From NCBI GenBank assembly GCA_949287925.1, contig CASEIR010000072.1, positions 1-34,073 on the forward strand: a stretch of 34,073 nt of DNA. Reading direction: 5' to 3'. Source of the stretch: an uncultured Lachnospiraceae bacterium. GTDB lineage: Bacteria > Bacillota > Clostridia > Lachnospirales > Lachnospiraceae. The translations under genes and the position numbers were made by a program. Below the pieces are notes generated by a model. It searched no databases. It was not told the origin of the DNA and saw only the letters and a program-made list of their open reading frames with translations. Numbering within the stretch: position 1 is the stretch's first letter; each line of letters starts with the position of its first letter. Positions 16,552 through 24,860 of this stretch are shown piece after piece.

Positions 16552-17046
16552 ATGGACATTAAAATCGCTGAGGACATTTCAGCTGAATACCTGGATCTCA
16601 TCCGGGAAATACTGGAGGACGAAGAATTCTGCAAGCTTTCCTGCTACATCCAGCATCTGAAAACTTCCAGACTGATCCACAGTCTGAATGTCTCTTACCT
16701 TTCCTGGATGATCGCCAAAAAATTAAATTGTGACAAGCGGGCGGCGGCGCGGGCCGGTCTTTTGCATGATTTCTTTCTTTACCGGTTCAGTGATCCGAAA
16801 CCGGTGAAAGAATTTCAGGCATTCTATCATCCAAAAGTCGCTGCACACAACAGCGCCCTTCGTTTTGATATTACCGAAAAAGAGCGGCTGGCAATCCTGT
16901 CCCATATGTTTCCGCTGGGGCCGGTCCCCAGCAGCAGAGAGGCCTGGATCATCACCTGTGCCGATAAGATCTGCGCGGCGATGGAGCTGGTATGTCTCCC
17001 CTTCGCATTATCGAAACAGGGACGTGTCACTGTAATGACCGTCTGA
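16552..17046 (+). CDS. HD-domain phosphohydrolase-like protein
   Basis: This is a small soluble HD-superfamily protein (about 164 aa). Metal-ligand motifs appear in order: His in RLIHSLNVSYL, the HD pair in AGLLHDFFLYRF, a further His in ILSHMFPLG, and a C-terminal Asp in TCADKICAAMEL. HD proteins of this size hydrolyse phosphomonoesters or nucleotides; the substrate is unknown. The ribosome site is weak (AGAAAGTGAG); a GTG at 16546 is an alternative start. It lies 94-100 nt after the permease gene and is followed at once by a strong terminator. The last residues after the metal Asp are short, so the end may vary among relatives. Confidence 0.78.
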   Translation: MDIKIAEDISAEYLDLIREILEDEEFCKLSCYIQHLKTSRLIHSLNVSYLSWMIAKKLNCDKRAAARAGLLHDFFLYRFSDPKPVKEFQAFYHPKVAAHNSALRFDITEKERLAILSHMFPLGPVPSSREAWIITCADKICAAMELVCLPFALSKQGRVTVMTV

Positions 17047-17057
17047 CTATGATAACG

Positions 17058-17089
17058 AAAAAGAGTTCCGGAAAACCGGAACTCTTTTT
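17058..17089. terminator. Bidirectional terminator between HD gene and tRNA-Thr
   Basis: A 14-bp perfect stem (17058-17071 with 17076-17089) with an AAAA loop has a 5-nt T-run on the 3' arm on either strand. It ends the plus-strand HD gene and the minus-strand tRNA. Confidence 0.92.
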
Positions 17090-17090
17090 A

Positions 17091-17163
17091 AGCTGGAAAT
17101 CGGACTTGAACCGACGACCCCTTCATTACGAGTGAAGTGCTCTACCGACTGAGCTATTCCAGC
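17091..17163 (-). tRNA. tRNA-Thr, anticodon CGU
   Basis: On the minus strand a full cloverleaf can be drawn: acceptor GCTGGAA/TTCCAGC, D-arm GCTC...GAGC, anticodon stem CTTCA/TGAAG around the loop CTCGTAA (anticodon CGT in DNA), T-arm GTCGG-TTCAAGT-CCGAT, discriminator T. It is 73 nt with no encoded CCA. It reads ACG codons. Confidence 0.95.
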
Positions 17164-17206
17164 AGACTATATAAAGAACCACTTCAGTACTTTTGATTCC
17201 TTAAAT

Positions 17207-17235
17207 AGTCTAATCGCAAACGCTGCTTTTGTCAA
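17207..17235 (-). promoter_or_regulatory. Promoter of tRNA-Thr
   Basis: On the minus strand, a perfect TTGACA (17230-17235) and TAGACT (17207-17212) are separated by 17 nt, between the mscS stop and the tRNA. No terminator is visible after mscS, so readthrough may contribute as well. Confidence 0.8.
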
Positions 17236-17244
17236 CCACTTTTT

Positions 17245-18117
17245 CTATTCTTTTCCACTCTCATGAATCGTCAGCTGGCTGTACGGAATATCAATTCCAT
17301 TTTCATCAAATGTTAATTTGATATCTTCCAGCAGTTTCCATCGGATCTTCCAGTATTCATCCATACTGGTCCAGGCACGGATTCCCAGAACCACTCCATT
17401 CAGTCCGAGTGAATCTACAAACACGTTCATTTCATGGTCGTTCATCACTCCCGGTGTATCTTTCAGAAGTTTCTCCAGCAGTTCCTTGGCGAGCTTAAGA
17501 TCCGATTCATAAGCGATATCGATCCGAAGATCCAGTTGACGCTCATCCTTTGCCGTTACATTGGTCAGACTGTTATTGGTCAGCATTCCGTTGGGGATCA
17601 CAATGGTCTTATTGTCCACTGTGGTCAGTTTCGTATGGAACAATTGAATTTCCTTAACGGTTCCTTCATTTTTATTATTGTCTTCGATAATATAATCTCC
17701 CACCACAAATGGCCGCAAGGTCAGGATTAAAACACCTCCCGCGAAATTGGAGATAACCCCCTGCAGTGCTAAACTGACTGCCACACCGGCCGCTGCAAGT
17801 ATGGTCGTGATAGACGAGAGATTTACTCCAAAACTGGTAATGATCAAAATGATCAACACCGTATAAGAACCAAATTTAATAATAGAATCAGTAAACTGCC
17901 GGACTCCCTGATCCGCATTAGATTTTTCGAATGCTTTCGACGCAATTCCTCTTACCATTCGTATGATCAGTTTTCCCAACAGGAAAAATAAAACAGCAAT
18001 TATGATTTTGATTCCGAATCCGATCAGATCCGGCAAATGATCCTGTGCATACTGCAGGAACATGTTCACATTTTCTACGGTTTCTTCCGTTGTCTCTGCA
18101 ATATCATTCGTGTCCAT
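17245..18117 (-). CDS. mscS: Small-conductance mechanosensitive channel, MscS family
   Basis: This 290-aa membrane channel opens under membrane tension to release solutes on osmotic downshock. It has a short N-terminal segment, three predicted transmembrane helices, and the pore-lining third helix with the Ala/Gly pattern in AAAGVAVSLALQGVISNFAGG followed by LTLRPFVVGDYI. The cytoplasmic beta and alpha/beta domains follow (ELDLRIDIAY, LGIRAWT) to a complete end. AAAGGAG is 7 nt before the ATG. It is the last protein gene of the rplS-side cluster, about 30 nt after pgeF. Confidence 0.94.
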   Translation of the reverse strand: MDTNDIAETTEETVENVNMFLQYAQDHLPDLIGFGIKIIIAVLFFLLGKLIIRMVRGIASKAFEKSNADQGVRQFTDSIIKFGSYTVLIILIITSFGVNLSSITTILAAAGVAVSLALQGVISNFAGGVLILTLRPFVVGDYIIEDNNKNEGTVKEIQLFHTKLTTVDNKTIVIPNGMLTNNSLTNVTAKDERQLDLRIDIAYESDLKLAKELLEKLLKDTPGVMNDHEMNVFVDSLGLNGVVLGIRAWTSMDEYWKIRWKLLEDIKLTFDENGIDIPYSQLTIHESGKE

Positions 18118-18146
18118 ATCCGTTCTCCTTTATATTTTCATACAGT

Positions 18147-18998
18147 TTACGTTTCCTTTAATGCCAGAAATGCGCTCAGGTTTCCCCTGTTCCAACCAAG
18201 GATCCGGTGAGAAAAGAGAATCTCCGGATTGCAACAGGTACATAAATTGGTGACTGCTATATGTTCGGGTATAATTCCCGATTCCAGCAGGTTCTGTTCA
18301 TTCGCTTTCCAAAGGTCCAGTTGATACTTCTTCGTCCCTTTCTGGCTTTCTTTTTGATAAAAAAGCGCGGGCCAGATTTTTTCATCATAATTTATTCTAA
18401 ATTGCTCAATTACATCCTCGCTTACTTCGTAACAATCCCTGCAGATAGATGGACCGACAGCCGCCAGGATATCTTCTGGATTACTTCCGTATATGTCCTG
18501 CATTTTTTCCACTGTAACATTTGCCATCTTTCCCACTGTTCCTCTCCATCCGGAATGACTGAGTCCAATCACCTTTTTTACCGGATCAACAAAATACAGC
18601 GGCACGCAGTCCGCATAGAATGTGACAAGGCAGATCCCCGGGACATTTGTAACCATGCCATCGGTTTCCTCAAAGCGCCTTCCCTTATCTTCAGGCCGGA
18701 CAACCGCCACATTGGTAGTATGGACCTGATGGGTATAAGTCATTCCTTCGGGACTGACACCAATGGCAGCGGCAATCCTTCGTATATTTTCCCGGACATC
18801 CTCCGGATCGTCTCCTCTGGTCGTACTGATATTCATCGTGGAACAATATCCTTTACTGACTCCTCCCAGCCGGGTAGAAAATCCGTGATGAACAATCCCG
18901 GTCTGTTCCAGCAACGGATAGGAAAGGTATGGAACGCCGCAGGATTCTTTTTCTTCTATTGTATATGCATTCGTTTTGTACTTGAGTCCAAGACCCAT
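18147..18998 (-). CDS. pgeF: Peptidoglycan editing factor PgeF (YfiH/multicopper polyphenol oxidase domain)
   Basis: This 283-aa protein of the YfiH/DUF152 family is known in other bacteria to hydrolyse misincorporated UDP-MurNAc-L-Ser intermediates or to act on purine nucleosides. Motifs: HGFSTRLGGVS at the N-terminal end of the domain, THQVHTTNV, the metal-binding YADCVPLYF and GLSHSGWRGT, and GPSICRDCYEV. The ATG at 18998 is chosen because GGAG lies 7 nt upstream; an upstream in-frame ATG at 19061 would overlap yraN and has no such site. It starts about 10 nt after the yraN stop. Confidence 0.9.
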   Translation of the reverse strand: MGLGLKYKTNAYTIEEKESCGVPYLSYPLLEQTGIVHHGFSTRLGGVSKGYCSTMNISTTRGDDPEDVRENIRRIAAAIGVSPEGMTYTHQVHTTNVAVVRPEDKGRRFEETDGMVTNVPGICLVTFYADCVPLYFVDPVKKVIGLSHSGWRGTVGKMANVTVEKMQDIYGSNPEDILAAVGPSICRDCYEVSEDVIEQFRINYDEKIWPALFYQKESQKGTKKYQLDLWKANEQNLLESGIIPEHIAVTNLCTCCNPEILFSHRILGWNRGNLSAFLALKET

Positions 18999-19008
18999 AA
19001 CATCACTC

Positions 19009-19368
19009 CTAATTCCATGTATAGTCAAAAGCGTTGGGATAGATCCGGATCCTGTTTCCAAGGATCGATATCACATCAAAACGGCATGGTTCTTCCAATA
19101 GTCCATGAACAGTCAGATAATACATCGCGCTCTCTGATATTCTCCTTTGCTTTGTCCTTCCTACTGCTTCCTCCGGATATCCGCACTCTGTTCCGGAGCG
19201 GAATTTCACTTCACAGAATACCAGATAAGCGCCCTGTCTTGCCACAATATCCACTTCACCCTTTGGGCATCTGTAATTATATTCCAGAATCTGATAACCC
19301 TTTTGAATGAGATATTGCCCTGCAATCTTCTCATATCCGCTTCCTACCTGTCTATAGTTCTTTTTCAT
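19009..19368 (-). CDS. yraN: YraN family (UPF0102) putative endonuclease
   Basis: A protein of about 119 aa with a restriction-endonuclease-like core: GYEKIAGQYLIQKGY, then CPKGEVDIVARQG and FCEVKFRSG, giving the PD-(D/E)xK pattern (Glu/Asp ... E-V-K). It is commonly beside rnhB, as here; function is not established, possibly recombination or DNA processing. The start is uncertain: ATG 19368 lacks a clear ribosome site, and TTG codons at 19377-19380 are possible alternatives, four codons upstream. Only 15 nt separate it from rnhB. Confidence 0.88.
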   Translation of the reverse strand: MKKNYRQVGSGYEKIAGQYLIQKGYQILEYNYRCPKGEVDIVARQGAYLVFCEVKFRSGTECGYPEEAVGRTKQRRISESAMYYLTVHGLLEEPCRFDVISILGNRIRIYPNAFDYTWN

Positions 19369-19383
19369 ATATTTCAACAATAA

Positions 19384-20043
19384 TCAGATAAAATTCTTAA
19401 TAAATGTCATTCGATGGATCGGCGATGGGCCAAGTTCTTTCAGCCCTGCGATATGTGCTTTGGTCCCATACCCCTTATTGCTTGCGAAATCGTATCCTGG
19501 TATCACCTTATCATATTCTTTCATTAAACGATCTCTTGTCACCTTAGCTATGATACTTGCAGCTGCAATAGAAATACTTTTGGCGTCCCCTTTGATAATC
19601 GGCACCTGGAGAATATCTATTTCAGGAATCGTCACTGCATCGTTCAAAAGCAGATCCGGCGTTACTTTCAGATTCAATATAGCAATACGCATGGCTTCAT
19701 AGGTTGCCTGCAGAATATTGATTTCGTCAATCCTGGCGGGACTGACCATACCGATCCCCACAGCCACCGCATGTTCCATGATCTCATCATACAGTGCTTC
19801 TCTTTTCTTCTCCGAAAGTTTTTTCGAGTCATTCAGATAAAGAATCGGATTTTCTTTAGGCAGAATCACTGCACCGGCAACTACTGGCCCGGCAAGAGGG
19901 CCCCGGCCTACTTCATCAATCCCGCATATATAAGAGCAGCCAGAATACTGTTTTTCATATCTACTCATTTCTTCTATGCGTGCAAGCTCTTTTTCCAGCT
20001 TTTCCTGCTGTTTTTTCCGCCGTTCTTCTTCTCTTTTATTCAT
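19384..20043 (-). CDS. rnhB: Ribonuclease HII
   Basis: This 219-aa enzyme removes ribonucleotides and RNA from RNA-DNA hybrids. The N-terminal 30 residues are a Lys/Glu/Arg-rich helix. The catalytic carboxylates lie in GIDEVGRGPLAGPVVAGAV, then LNDSKKLSEKKRE, DAVTIP and the C-terminal SNKGYGTKAHIAGL...GPSPIHRMTF motif. The gene overlaps the end of the upstream signal peptidase gene by 8 nt and follows rbgA/lepB as in many Firmicutes. Confidence 0.96.
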   Translation of the reverse strand: MNKREEERRKKQQEKLEKELARIEEMSRYEKQYSGCSYICGIDEVGRGPLAGPVVAGAVILPKENPILYLNDSKKLSEKKREALYDEIMEHAVAVGIGMVSPARIDEINILQATYEAMRIAILNLKVTPDLLLNDAVTIPEIDILQVPIIKGDAKSISIAAASIIAKVTRDRLMKEYDKVIPGYDFASNKGYGTKAHIAGLKELGPSPIHRMTFIKNFI

Positions 20044-20596
20044 GTTTGATCACTCCGATCTGATCAAACGGATAGATCCGTACCCAGGCTTTCCCTAGCA
20101 AGTCTTCCTGATGCAGCACACCCACATTGGGTTCCCGGCTGTCTGTACTATGATTCCGGTTGTCTCCAAGTACAAAATACTCATCTGCGCCAAGCGTAAT
20201 GGGCTGTGCCGCAATTCCCGCCGATTCCATTACTTCTGCTCCATATATATCTGAAGTCAGCTGTTCTCCATCGATATAAACATATCCGTCAGCTATCTGT
20301 ACCGTCTCTCCCGGCAGTCCGATAATCCGCTTGATGTAATATGTGTTTTCTTCATATTTGTAAGGAAAGACTATGATATCGAACCGTTCTGGATCTTTAA
20401 AGTGATAAGAAAGCTTATCCACGATAAGATTATCTCCGTCATGTAGCATCGGCTCCATAGATTGCCCACTTACACGGGTCCTCTGACCCACATAAGTTAT
20501 AATTACATAAGTAAGTCCGATGATAATAAGTATATATAAAAGCCATCCCAGCAATTCTCGGAATATGCCTTTTTCTTCTCTTGAACTTCGTCCCAT
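20036..20596 (-). CDS. lepB: Signal peptidase I (short paralog)
   Basis: This 186-aa membrane serine protease releases exported proteins from their signal peptides. It has a single N-terminal transmembrane segment (about 17-35) and an extracellular catalytic domain. The nucleophile is Ser46 in GQSMEPML and the general base is Lys89 in YYIKRIIGLPGE; LGDNRNHSTDSR is box E. It is the second of two signal peptidase genes in this cluster; rbgA lies between them. The start overlaps nothing upstream (38-nt gap to rbgA). Confidence 0.94.
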   Translation of the reverse strand: MGRSSREEKGIFRELLGWLLYILIIIGLTYVIITYVGQRTRVSGQSMEPMLHDGDNLIVDKLSYHFKDPERFDIIVFPYKYEENTYYIKRIIGLPGETVQIADGYVYIDGEQLTSDIYGAEVMESAGIAAQPITLGADEYFVLGDNRNHSTDSREPNVGVLHQEDLLGKAWVRIYPFDQIGVIKHE

Positions 20597-20633
20597 TACT
20601 GTATACCCCTTTCTTGCTATACCCTAGATTCTA

Positions 20634-21482
20634 TCACACTTCTTCAGGGTATTCCAGGGTGATTCGCCCCAGTTTCCCGCTGCGGAAATCGTCCAAAAGC
20701 AAAAGCGCTGCTTTCTCTGTGTCATATTGATTCCCTTTCACAAGACAATTCCGGCTTTCTGCCACTTGTTCCAGAAGTGTATATAGATCCTCTGCACCGG
20801 CAATTTCATACTTTTCTTCCAATACGCCCGGATAGTCCTGATTCAAAAAGCGCATCAATTCTATTGCCAGTTCTTCTGTCTGCAGAATCTCATCTTTCAT
20901 AGAACCAACAAAAGCAAGCCGAAGTCCCACCTCCTGATCCTCGAACTTCGGCCAGAGAATTCCCGGTGTATCCAGCAATTCCACCTGCTTATTCAGACGG
21001 ATCCACTGTTTCCCTTTTGTTACCCCCGGTTTGTTCCCGGTCTTGGCACAGGCCTTTCCTGCCAGTGAGTTAATAAATGTTGATTTCCCTACATTCGGAA
21101 TCCCTACTACCATTGCACGTACTGGCCGGTTCAAAATTCCACGTTTCCGGTCTCTTTCTATCTTTTCTTTGCATGCCTTCTGGATGACTCCATGAACACT
21201 TTTCATTTTTCCGGAATTCCGGGAATTCATTGTCACCACTTCATACCCTTTCTGCCGGAAGTACTCTGTCCATACATCATTCCATCGCTCTTCTGCCAGA
21301 TCTGCTTTGTTCAAAATAATCATTCTGGCTTTATTCTTTCCCAGTTCATCGATATCCGGATTCCGGCTGCTCACAGGAATCCTGGCATCTACCAGTTCAA
21401 TCACCAGATCGATCAGTTTCATATTTTCCTGCATCATACGCTTTGCTTTTGTCATATGACCAGGATACCATTGAAAATGCAT
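20634..21482 (-). CDS. rbgA: Ribosome biogenesis GTPase RbgA (YlqF)
   Basis: This 282-aa circularly permuted GTPase is required for maturation of the 50S subunit in Firmicutes. The motif order is permuted: G4 NKAD (LNKADLAEERW) comes before G1 GIPNVGKSTFINSL and G3 DTPGILWPKFED. The N-terminal FQWYPGHMTKAKRMM and the C-terminal helical RNA-binding domain are both typical. It lies 15 nt after the first lepB, consistent with the conserved rplS-lepB-rbgA-rnhB order. Confidence 0.95.
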   Translation of the reverse strand: MHFQWYPGHMTKAKRMMQENMKLIDLVIELVDARIPVSSRNPDIDELGKNKARMIILNKADLAEERWNDVWTEYFRQKGYEVVTMNSRNSGKMKSVHGVIQKACKEKIERDRKRGILNRPVRAMVVGIPNVGKSTFINSLAGKACAKTGNKPGVTKGKQWIRLNKQVELLDTPGILWPKFEDQEVGLRLAFVGSMKDEILQTEELAIELMRFLNQDYPGVLEEKYEIAGAEDLYTLLEQVAESRNCLVKGNQYDTEKAALLLLDDFRSGKLGRITLEYPEEV

Positions 21483-21497
21483 ATATTATATTATCTC

Positions 21498-22115
21498 CTA
21501 TTTTATTAATCCGAAATGTTCCCTTGGCGATACGATCAGCCAGGCTTTCCCGTAAATATATTCCCGCTTCACATTTCCCACGTCCGCGTTCCGGCTGTCT
21601 TCACTGTTTTCCCGATTATCACCCAGAACAAAATATTCGTCATTGGCAAGCTTTAATTCACCGTCCACAATGCCCAGATTATCAATATTTGTAGTTTCAT
21701 AATCTTCTTCCAGGCGTTCGCCGTCAATATAAATCCGGTTTTCCAGAATCTCCACCGTTTCTCCCGGCAGTCCTATAATCCGTTTAATATAATAATGAGA
21801 ATTCTCATTTCCTTTCGGTCTGAATACGATCACATCTCCTCGTTTCGGTGTCGTCGCATTATACACAATCCGGTTCACGAATACAATATCTCCGTTTTTC
21901 AGAACCGGATTCATGGAATCTCCTACGGTACTGACCCGTTGCCCGAAATACCAGACCGCAACATACGCCAAAAGACATACAACGGCAATCTGAAAAATCC
22001 ACTTCCCGGCCGCCGCAAGATGTCTTCGTTTCAGACGCAGCTTCCTTTTCGGTTTCACACTCCCAAGACTTTTCCGCCTTTTCGGTTTATATTTATACCT
22101 TGTTGTGCGTTTCAT
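21498..22115 (-). CDS. lepB: Signal peptidase I (long paralog with highly basic N terminus)
   Basis: This 205-aa signal peptidase has a cytoplasmic N-terminal tail of about 35 residues dominated by Lys and Arg, a single transmembrane helix (about 38-56), and the catalytic domain with Ser67 (GDSMNP), Lys111 (YYIKRIIGLPGE) and LGDNRENSEDSR. The ATG at 22115 is used because AAGGTG lies 5 nt upstream; an in-frame ATG at 22175 lies inside the rplS terminator hairpin and is unlikely. With the 186-aa copy at 20036-20596 it brackets rbgA, suggesting a local duplication. Confidence 0.93.
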   Translation of the reverse strand: MKRTTRYKYKPKRRKSLGSVKPKRKLRLKRRHLAAAGKWIFQIAVVCLLAYVAVWYFGQRVSTVGDSMNPVLKNGDIVFVNRIVYNATTPKRGDVIVFRPKGNENSHYYIKRIIGLPGETVEILENRIYIDGERLEEDYETTNIDNLGIVDGELKLANDEYFVLGDNRENSEDSRNADVGNVKREYIYGKAWLIVSPREHFGLIK

Positions 22116-22138
22116 ATAATCACCTTGCATGAAATATA

Positions 22139-22172
22139 GAAAAGGGACAACATACACTATGTACTTGTCCCT
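22139..22172 (-). terminator. Terminator after rplS
   Basis: GGGACAA (22144-22150) pairs with TTGTCCC (22166-22172), with an inner CATA/TATG stem and a small bulge. TTTTC follows on the minus strand. It lies 13 nt after the rplS stop. Confidence 0.7.
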
Positions 22173-22184
22173 CATTCTACATTC

Positions 22185-22532
22185 TTATTTTACTAATTCT
22201 TTTACTTTAGCCTTCTTACCAACGCGGTCTCTCAGGTAATTCAGTTTCGCTCTTCTGACTTTACCTCTTCTAACCACTTCTACTTTCTCAACATTCGGAG
22301 AATGCAGCGGCCAAGTCTTCTCAACACCGATACCGTTAGAATTCTTTCTTACAGTAAAAGTCTCTCTGGATCCGCCGCCCTGTTTCTTCAGGACTGTACC
22401 TTCAAAAATCTGAATTCTTTCACGGTTACCCTCTTTGATCTTACCGTAAACCTTCACAGTATCACCAACACGGAATTCTGGAGCAGACTCCTTCAGCTGA
22501 GTTGCTTCAATGTTCTTAATAATATCGTTCAT
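22185..22532 (-). CDS. rplS: 50S ribosomal protein L19
   Basis: This 115-aa ribosomal protein sits at the 30S-50S interface. Hallmarks are [32 protein letters not shown] and [11 protein letters not shown] followed by the [21 protein letters not shown] tail. AAGGAGG precedes the ATG. In most Firmicutes it follows trmD directly; here a thiamine unit lies between them, and rplS has its own promoter. Confidence 0.98.
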   Translation of the reverse strand: MNDIIKNIEATQLKESAPEFRVGDTVKVYGKIKEGNRERIQIFEGTVLKKQGGGSRETFTVRKNSNGIGVEKTWPLHSPNVEKVEVVRRGKVRRAKLNYLRDRVGKKAKVKELVK

Positions 22533-22616
22533 AATGCGTGACCTCCTTCATTACTTGGATGTTCATAAATACATACGTACCAGAGGACCATCTCTTTACT
22601 ATTCACAGCATGTAAT

Positions 22617-22645
22617 AGTTTAGCATAAGCACACAGGAAAAGCAA
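22617..22645 (-). promoter_or_regulatory. Promoter of rplS
   Basis: On the minus strand TTGCTT (22640-22645) and TAAACT (22617-22622) are separated by 17 nt. The start near 22610 leaves a leader of about 78 nt, in which an L19-type autoregulatory structure is possible but was not resolved by eye. Confidence 0.65.
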
Positions 22646-22655
22646 GCATTTTTTA

Positions 22656-22726
22656 ATTGGGGACGTAGCATTTTTACATTATGTTACGTCCCCAATTGCT
22701 GTTTCGCCTGTCCCTTTTTATAAAAT
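22656..22726 (-). repeat. 71-nt palindromic repeat, copy 2
   Basis: Read on the minus strand: the same 18-nt arm as copy 1 (22709-22726), a 12-nt unrelated spacer (22697-22708) and a 41-nt palindrome (22656-22696; arms of 15 bp with one mismatch). Relative to copy 1, three outer base pairs are replaced by other complementary pairs. The arm supplies the last two sense codons and the stop of thiC. No T-tract follows the stem, so it is a poor intrinsic terminator. Confidence 0.85.
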
Positions 22727-24028
22727 ATCGATATACTCTCCCGCAAGAGCTTTATTCATACTGCGTACGGCGCAGAATTTGCCGCACATGCTGCAGGTGT
22801 CACTATGGTCATCCTCCGGGCTTCTGCTATCCCGGATGGCTTTTGCAGTTTCCGGATCTAAAGCGCATGCAAATTGGCCGTCCCAATCCAATTTTCTTCT
22901 GGCTTCTGCCATACGGTCATCGATTTCGCGGGCTCCCGGAATTCCTTTCGCAATATCGGCTGCATGAGCGGCGATCTTAGAGGCGATGATTCCCTGTTTT
23001 ACATCGTCTACATTTGGAAGCGCCAAATGTTCCGCCGGTGTTACATAACAAAGGAATGCCGCCCCGTTCATTGCTGCTACGGCTCCGCCAATGGCGCCTG
23101 TGATATGATCGTATCCCGGCGCAATATCGGTGACCAGCGGTCCCAGCACATAGAACGGCGCTCCCATGCAGATGCTTTTCTGCACTTCCATATTGGCGGC
23201 CACCTGGTTCAGTGGCACGTGTCCAGGCCCTTCTACCATCACCTGTACGTTATGATCCCAGGCCCGTTTAGTCAATTCTCCCAGCCGTACCAGTTCCTCG
23301 ATCTGACATACGTCCGTGGCATCTGCCAAACATCCCGGACGACAGGCGTCTCCCAGGGAAATAGTTACGTCATATTCTTCACAGATATCCAGAATCTGAT
23401 CATAATATTCGTAAAATGGATTTTCCTCTCCTGTCATACTCATCCAGGCAAATACCAGACTCCCGCCCCGGCTTACGATATTCATCTTTCTTTTGTGCTT
23501 TCGTATCTGTTCGATGGTCTTTCTGGTAATACCGCAATGCAGCGTCACAAAATCCACTCCATCCTCCGCGTGCATGCGGATCACATCGATAAAATCCTGA
23601 GCCGAAAGGGTAGCCAGGTCTCTCTGATAATGGATCACACTATCGTATACCGGCACAGTTCCGATCATGGCCGGGCACTCCCGGGTCAGCTTCTGCCGGA
23701 ATGGCTGTGTGTTGCCGTGACTGGAAAGATCCATAATAGCCTCTGCCCCCAGTTCCACTGCACTTATCACCTTCTTCATCTCAACGTCATAATCTTTACA
23801 GTCCCTGGAAACTCCCAGGTTCACATTCACTTTCGTGCGAAGCATGCTTCCCACACCTTCAGCGTCAAGACATTTGTGATTCTTATTAGCGCAAATCGCA
23901 ACCTTCCCTTCCGCCACCAGCCGCATCAGCTGTTTGGAATCCATTTTTTCTTTTCTTGCCACCGTTTCCATTTGTGGCGTCAAAATTCCTTTTCTTGCCG
24001 CATCCATCTGGGTTGTGTAACGACTCAT
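22718..24028 (-). CDS. thiC: Phosphomethylpyrimidine synthase ThiC
   Basis: This 436-aa radical-SAM enzyme rearranges aminoimidazole ribotide into HMP phosphate, the thiamine pyrimidine. The unusual C-terminal cluster motif CSMCGKFC (CxxCxxxxC pattern continuing in that segment) is present; [37 protein letters not shown] and [14 protein letters not shown] are ThiC signatures. ATG 24028 is chosen because GGAGG lies 8 nt upstream and the Firmicute family begins with [10 protein letters not shown]; the frame is open further upstream without homology. It is the third ORF of a TPP-riboswitch operon. Its last codons lie within repeat copy 2. Confidence 0.97.
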   Translation of the reverse strand: MSRYTTQMDAARKGILTPQMETVARKEKMDSKQLMRLVAEGKVAICANKNHKCLDAEGVGSMLRTKVNVNLGVSRDCKDYDVEMKKVISAVELGAEAIMDLSSHGNTQPFRQKLTRECPAMIGTVPVYDSVIHYQRDLATLSAQDFIDVIRMHAEDGVDFVTLHCGITRKTIEQIRKHKRKMNIVSRGGSLVFAWMSMTGEENPFYEYYDQILDICEEYDVTISLGDACRPGCLADATDVCQIEELVRLGELTKRAWDHNVQVMVEGPGHVPLNQVAANMEVQKSICMGAPFYVLGPLVTDIAPGYDHITGAIGGAVAAMNGAAFLCYVTPAEHLALPNVDDVKQGIIASKIAAHAADIAKGIPGAREIDDRMAEARRKLDWDGQFACALDPETAKAIRDSRSPEDDHSDTCSMCGKFCAVRSMNKALAGEYIDIL

Positions 24029-24033
24029 TTCTT

Positions 24034-24171
24034 CTACCTCCGTGTCTCCTGATAAATTTTCATGACGCCGGCAGAATGCAGGACAGTGTTTTCCAGATGA
24101 ATCCACTTCCCGTTTCGGATGCCGACGCCTGCACCGGAACATCTTCCAGTGTTGATCACAGTTGCAAACAT
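24034..24171 (-). CDS. Small ORF (45 aa) between thiW and thiC, function unknown
   Basis: The ORF runs from ATG 24171 to a TAG that ends 5 nt before the thiC start; the thiC ribosome site overlaps its end. GAGG and GAGAG lie 4-13 nt before the ATG. The predicted peptide begins [19 protein letters not shown] and ends MKIYQETRR, with two hydrophobic patches and no recognised motif; it is not ThiS (no C-terminal GG). It could be a small thiamine-related protein, a leader peptide that couples translation to thiC, or a remnant of a deleted gene. Position and ribosome site are the only support. Confidence 0.4.
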   Translation of the reverse strand: MFATVINTGRCSGAGVGIRNGKWIHLENTVLHSAGVMKIYQETRR

Positions 24172-24270
24172 ACTCTCTTTCCTCTTTCTACAACTTGATT
24201 TTTGTATAGCGGCCAAAAGTGGTGTCCCCGATCCGCCGCTTCTTAAGCGCCTCTGCGCTGTAAGACGAAC

Positions 24271-24774
24271 TTACGCTGCTTTCAGCTGATTTATAATGCC
24301 GCCCTTTATAAGTACGCTGATCAGCACAAATGCCAGAATACTTCCTGCCACTGTAGAAATCAAAAACGGCACTACATATACGAACAATCCTGCCGGTCCG
24401 ACTCCCATCAGGAATTCTGCCACAGGATAAGCGGCCATTCCGCCCAGTATGCCGGTTCCAAGCGCTTCCGCCATACAGGTAAGGCTCAGCTTTTTACACT
24501 TTGCATATACCATACCGCAGCAAAATGCGCCGATCATACTGCCGGGAAATGCCATAAGACTTCCAATTCCCAGCAGGTTTCTAAGAAGGCTCGCGGCAAA
24601 TGCTATTCCCACGCCCCACCACGGTCCCAGTGTTACTGCGGCCAGTATATTTACCATATGCTGAACCGGCGCGCACTGGCTTCCGGCCACCGGAAAACTG
24701 ATCATACTTCCCACCACTGCCAGAGCGGTCAGGACGCCTGCCATTGCTAATTTTTTTGTTGTTGTCTGCTGCAT
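24271..24774 (-). CDS. thiW: ThiW, thiazole/thiamine-precursor ECF transporter S component
   Basis: This 167-aa integral membrane protein has five or six hydrophobic helices. The N-terminal TKKLAMAGVLTALAVVGSM and the SQCAPVQHMVNILAAV segment are typical of ThiW, the predicted substrate-binding S subunit for hydroxyethylthiazole uptake, which pairs with a shared ECF energising module encoded elsewhere. ATG 24774 has AGGAG 8 nt upstream; the open frame further upstream runs through the riboswitch terminator. It is the first gene after the TPP riboswitch and so is repressed when thiamine diphosphate is abundant. Confidence 0.9.
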   Translation of the reverse strand: MQQTTTKKLAMAGVLTALAVVGSMISFPVAGSQCAPVQHMVNILAAVTLGPWWGVGIAFAASLLRNLLGIGSLMAFPGSMIGAFCCGMVYAKCKKLSLTCMAEALGTGILGGMAAYPVAEFLMGVGPAGLFVYVVPFLISTVAGSILAFVLISVLIKGGIINQLKAA

Positions 24775-24860
24775 ATTGAAGACTCCTTTCTTACGACTGG
24801 AAATCATGCCGGATATCTGAATACACTGCCCTGACTGACGGAATTCATCCGATTCCGCAA

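Noticed and set aside
22139-22172. rplS terminator as a third copy of the 71-nt repeat
   Set aside because: It shares AAAAGGGACA and a GTCCC stem but lacks the GACGTA core, the 12-nt spacer and the 41-nt palindrome length.
22116-22175. N-terminal extension of the long signal peptidase from ATG 22175
   Set aside because: It would start inside the rplS terminator hairpin; a proper ribosome site precedes ATG 22115.
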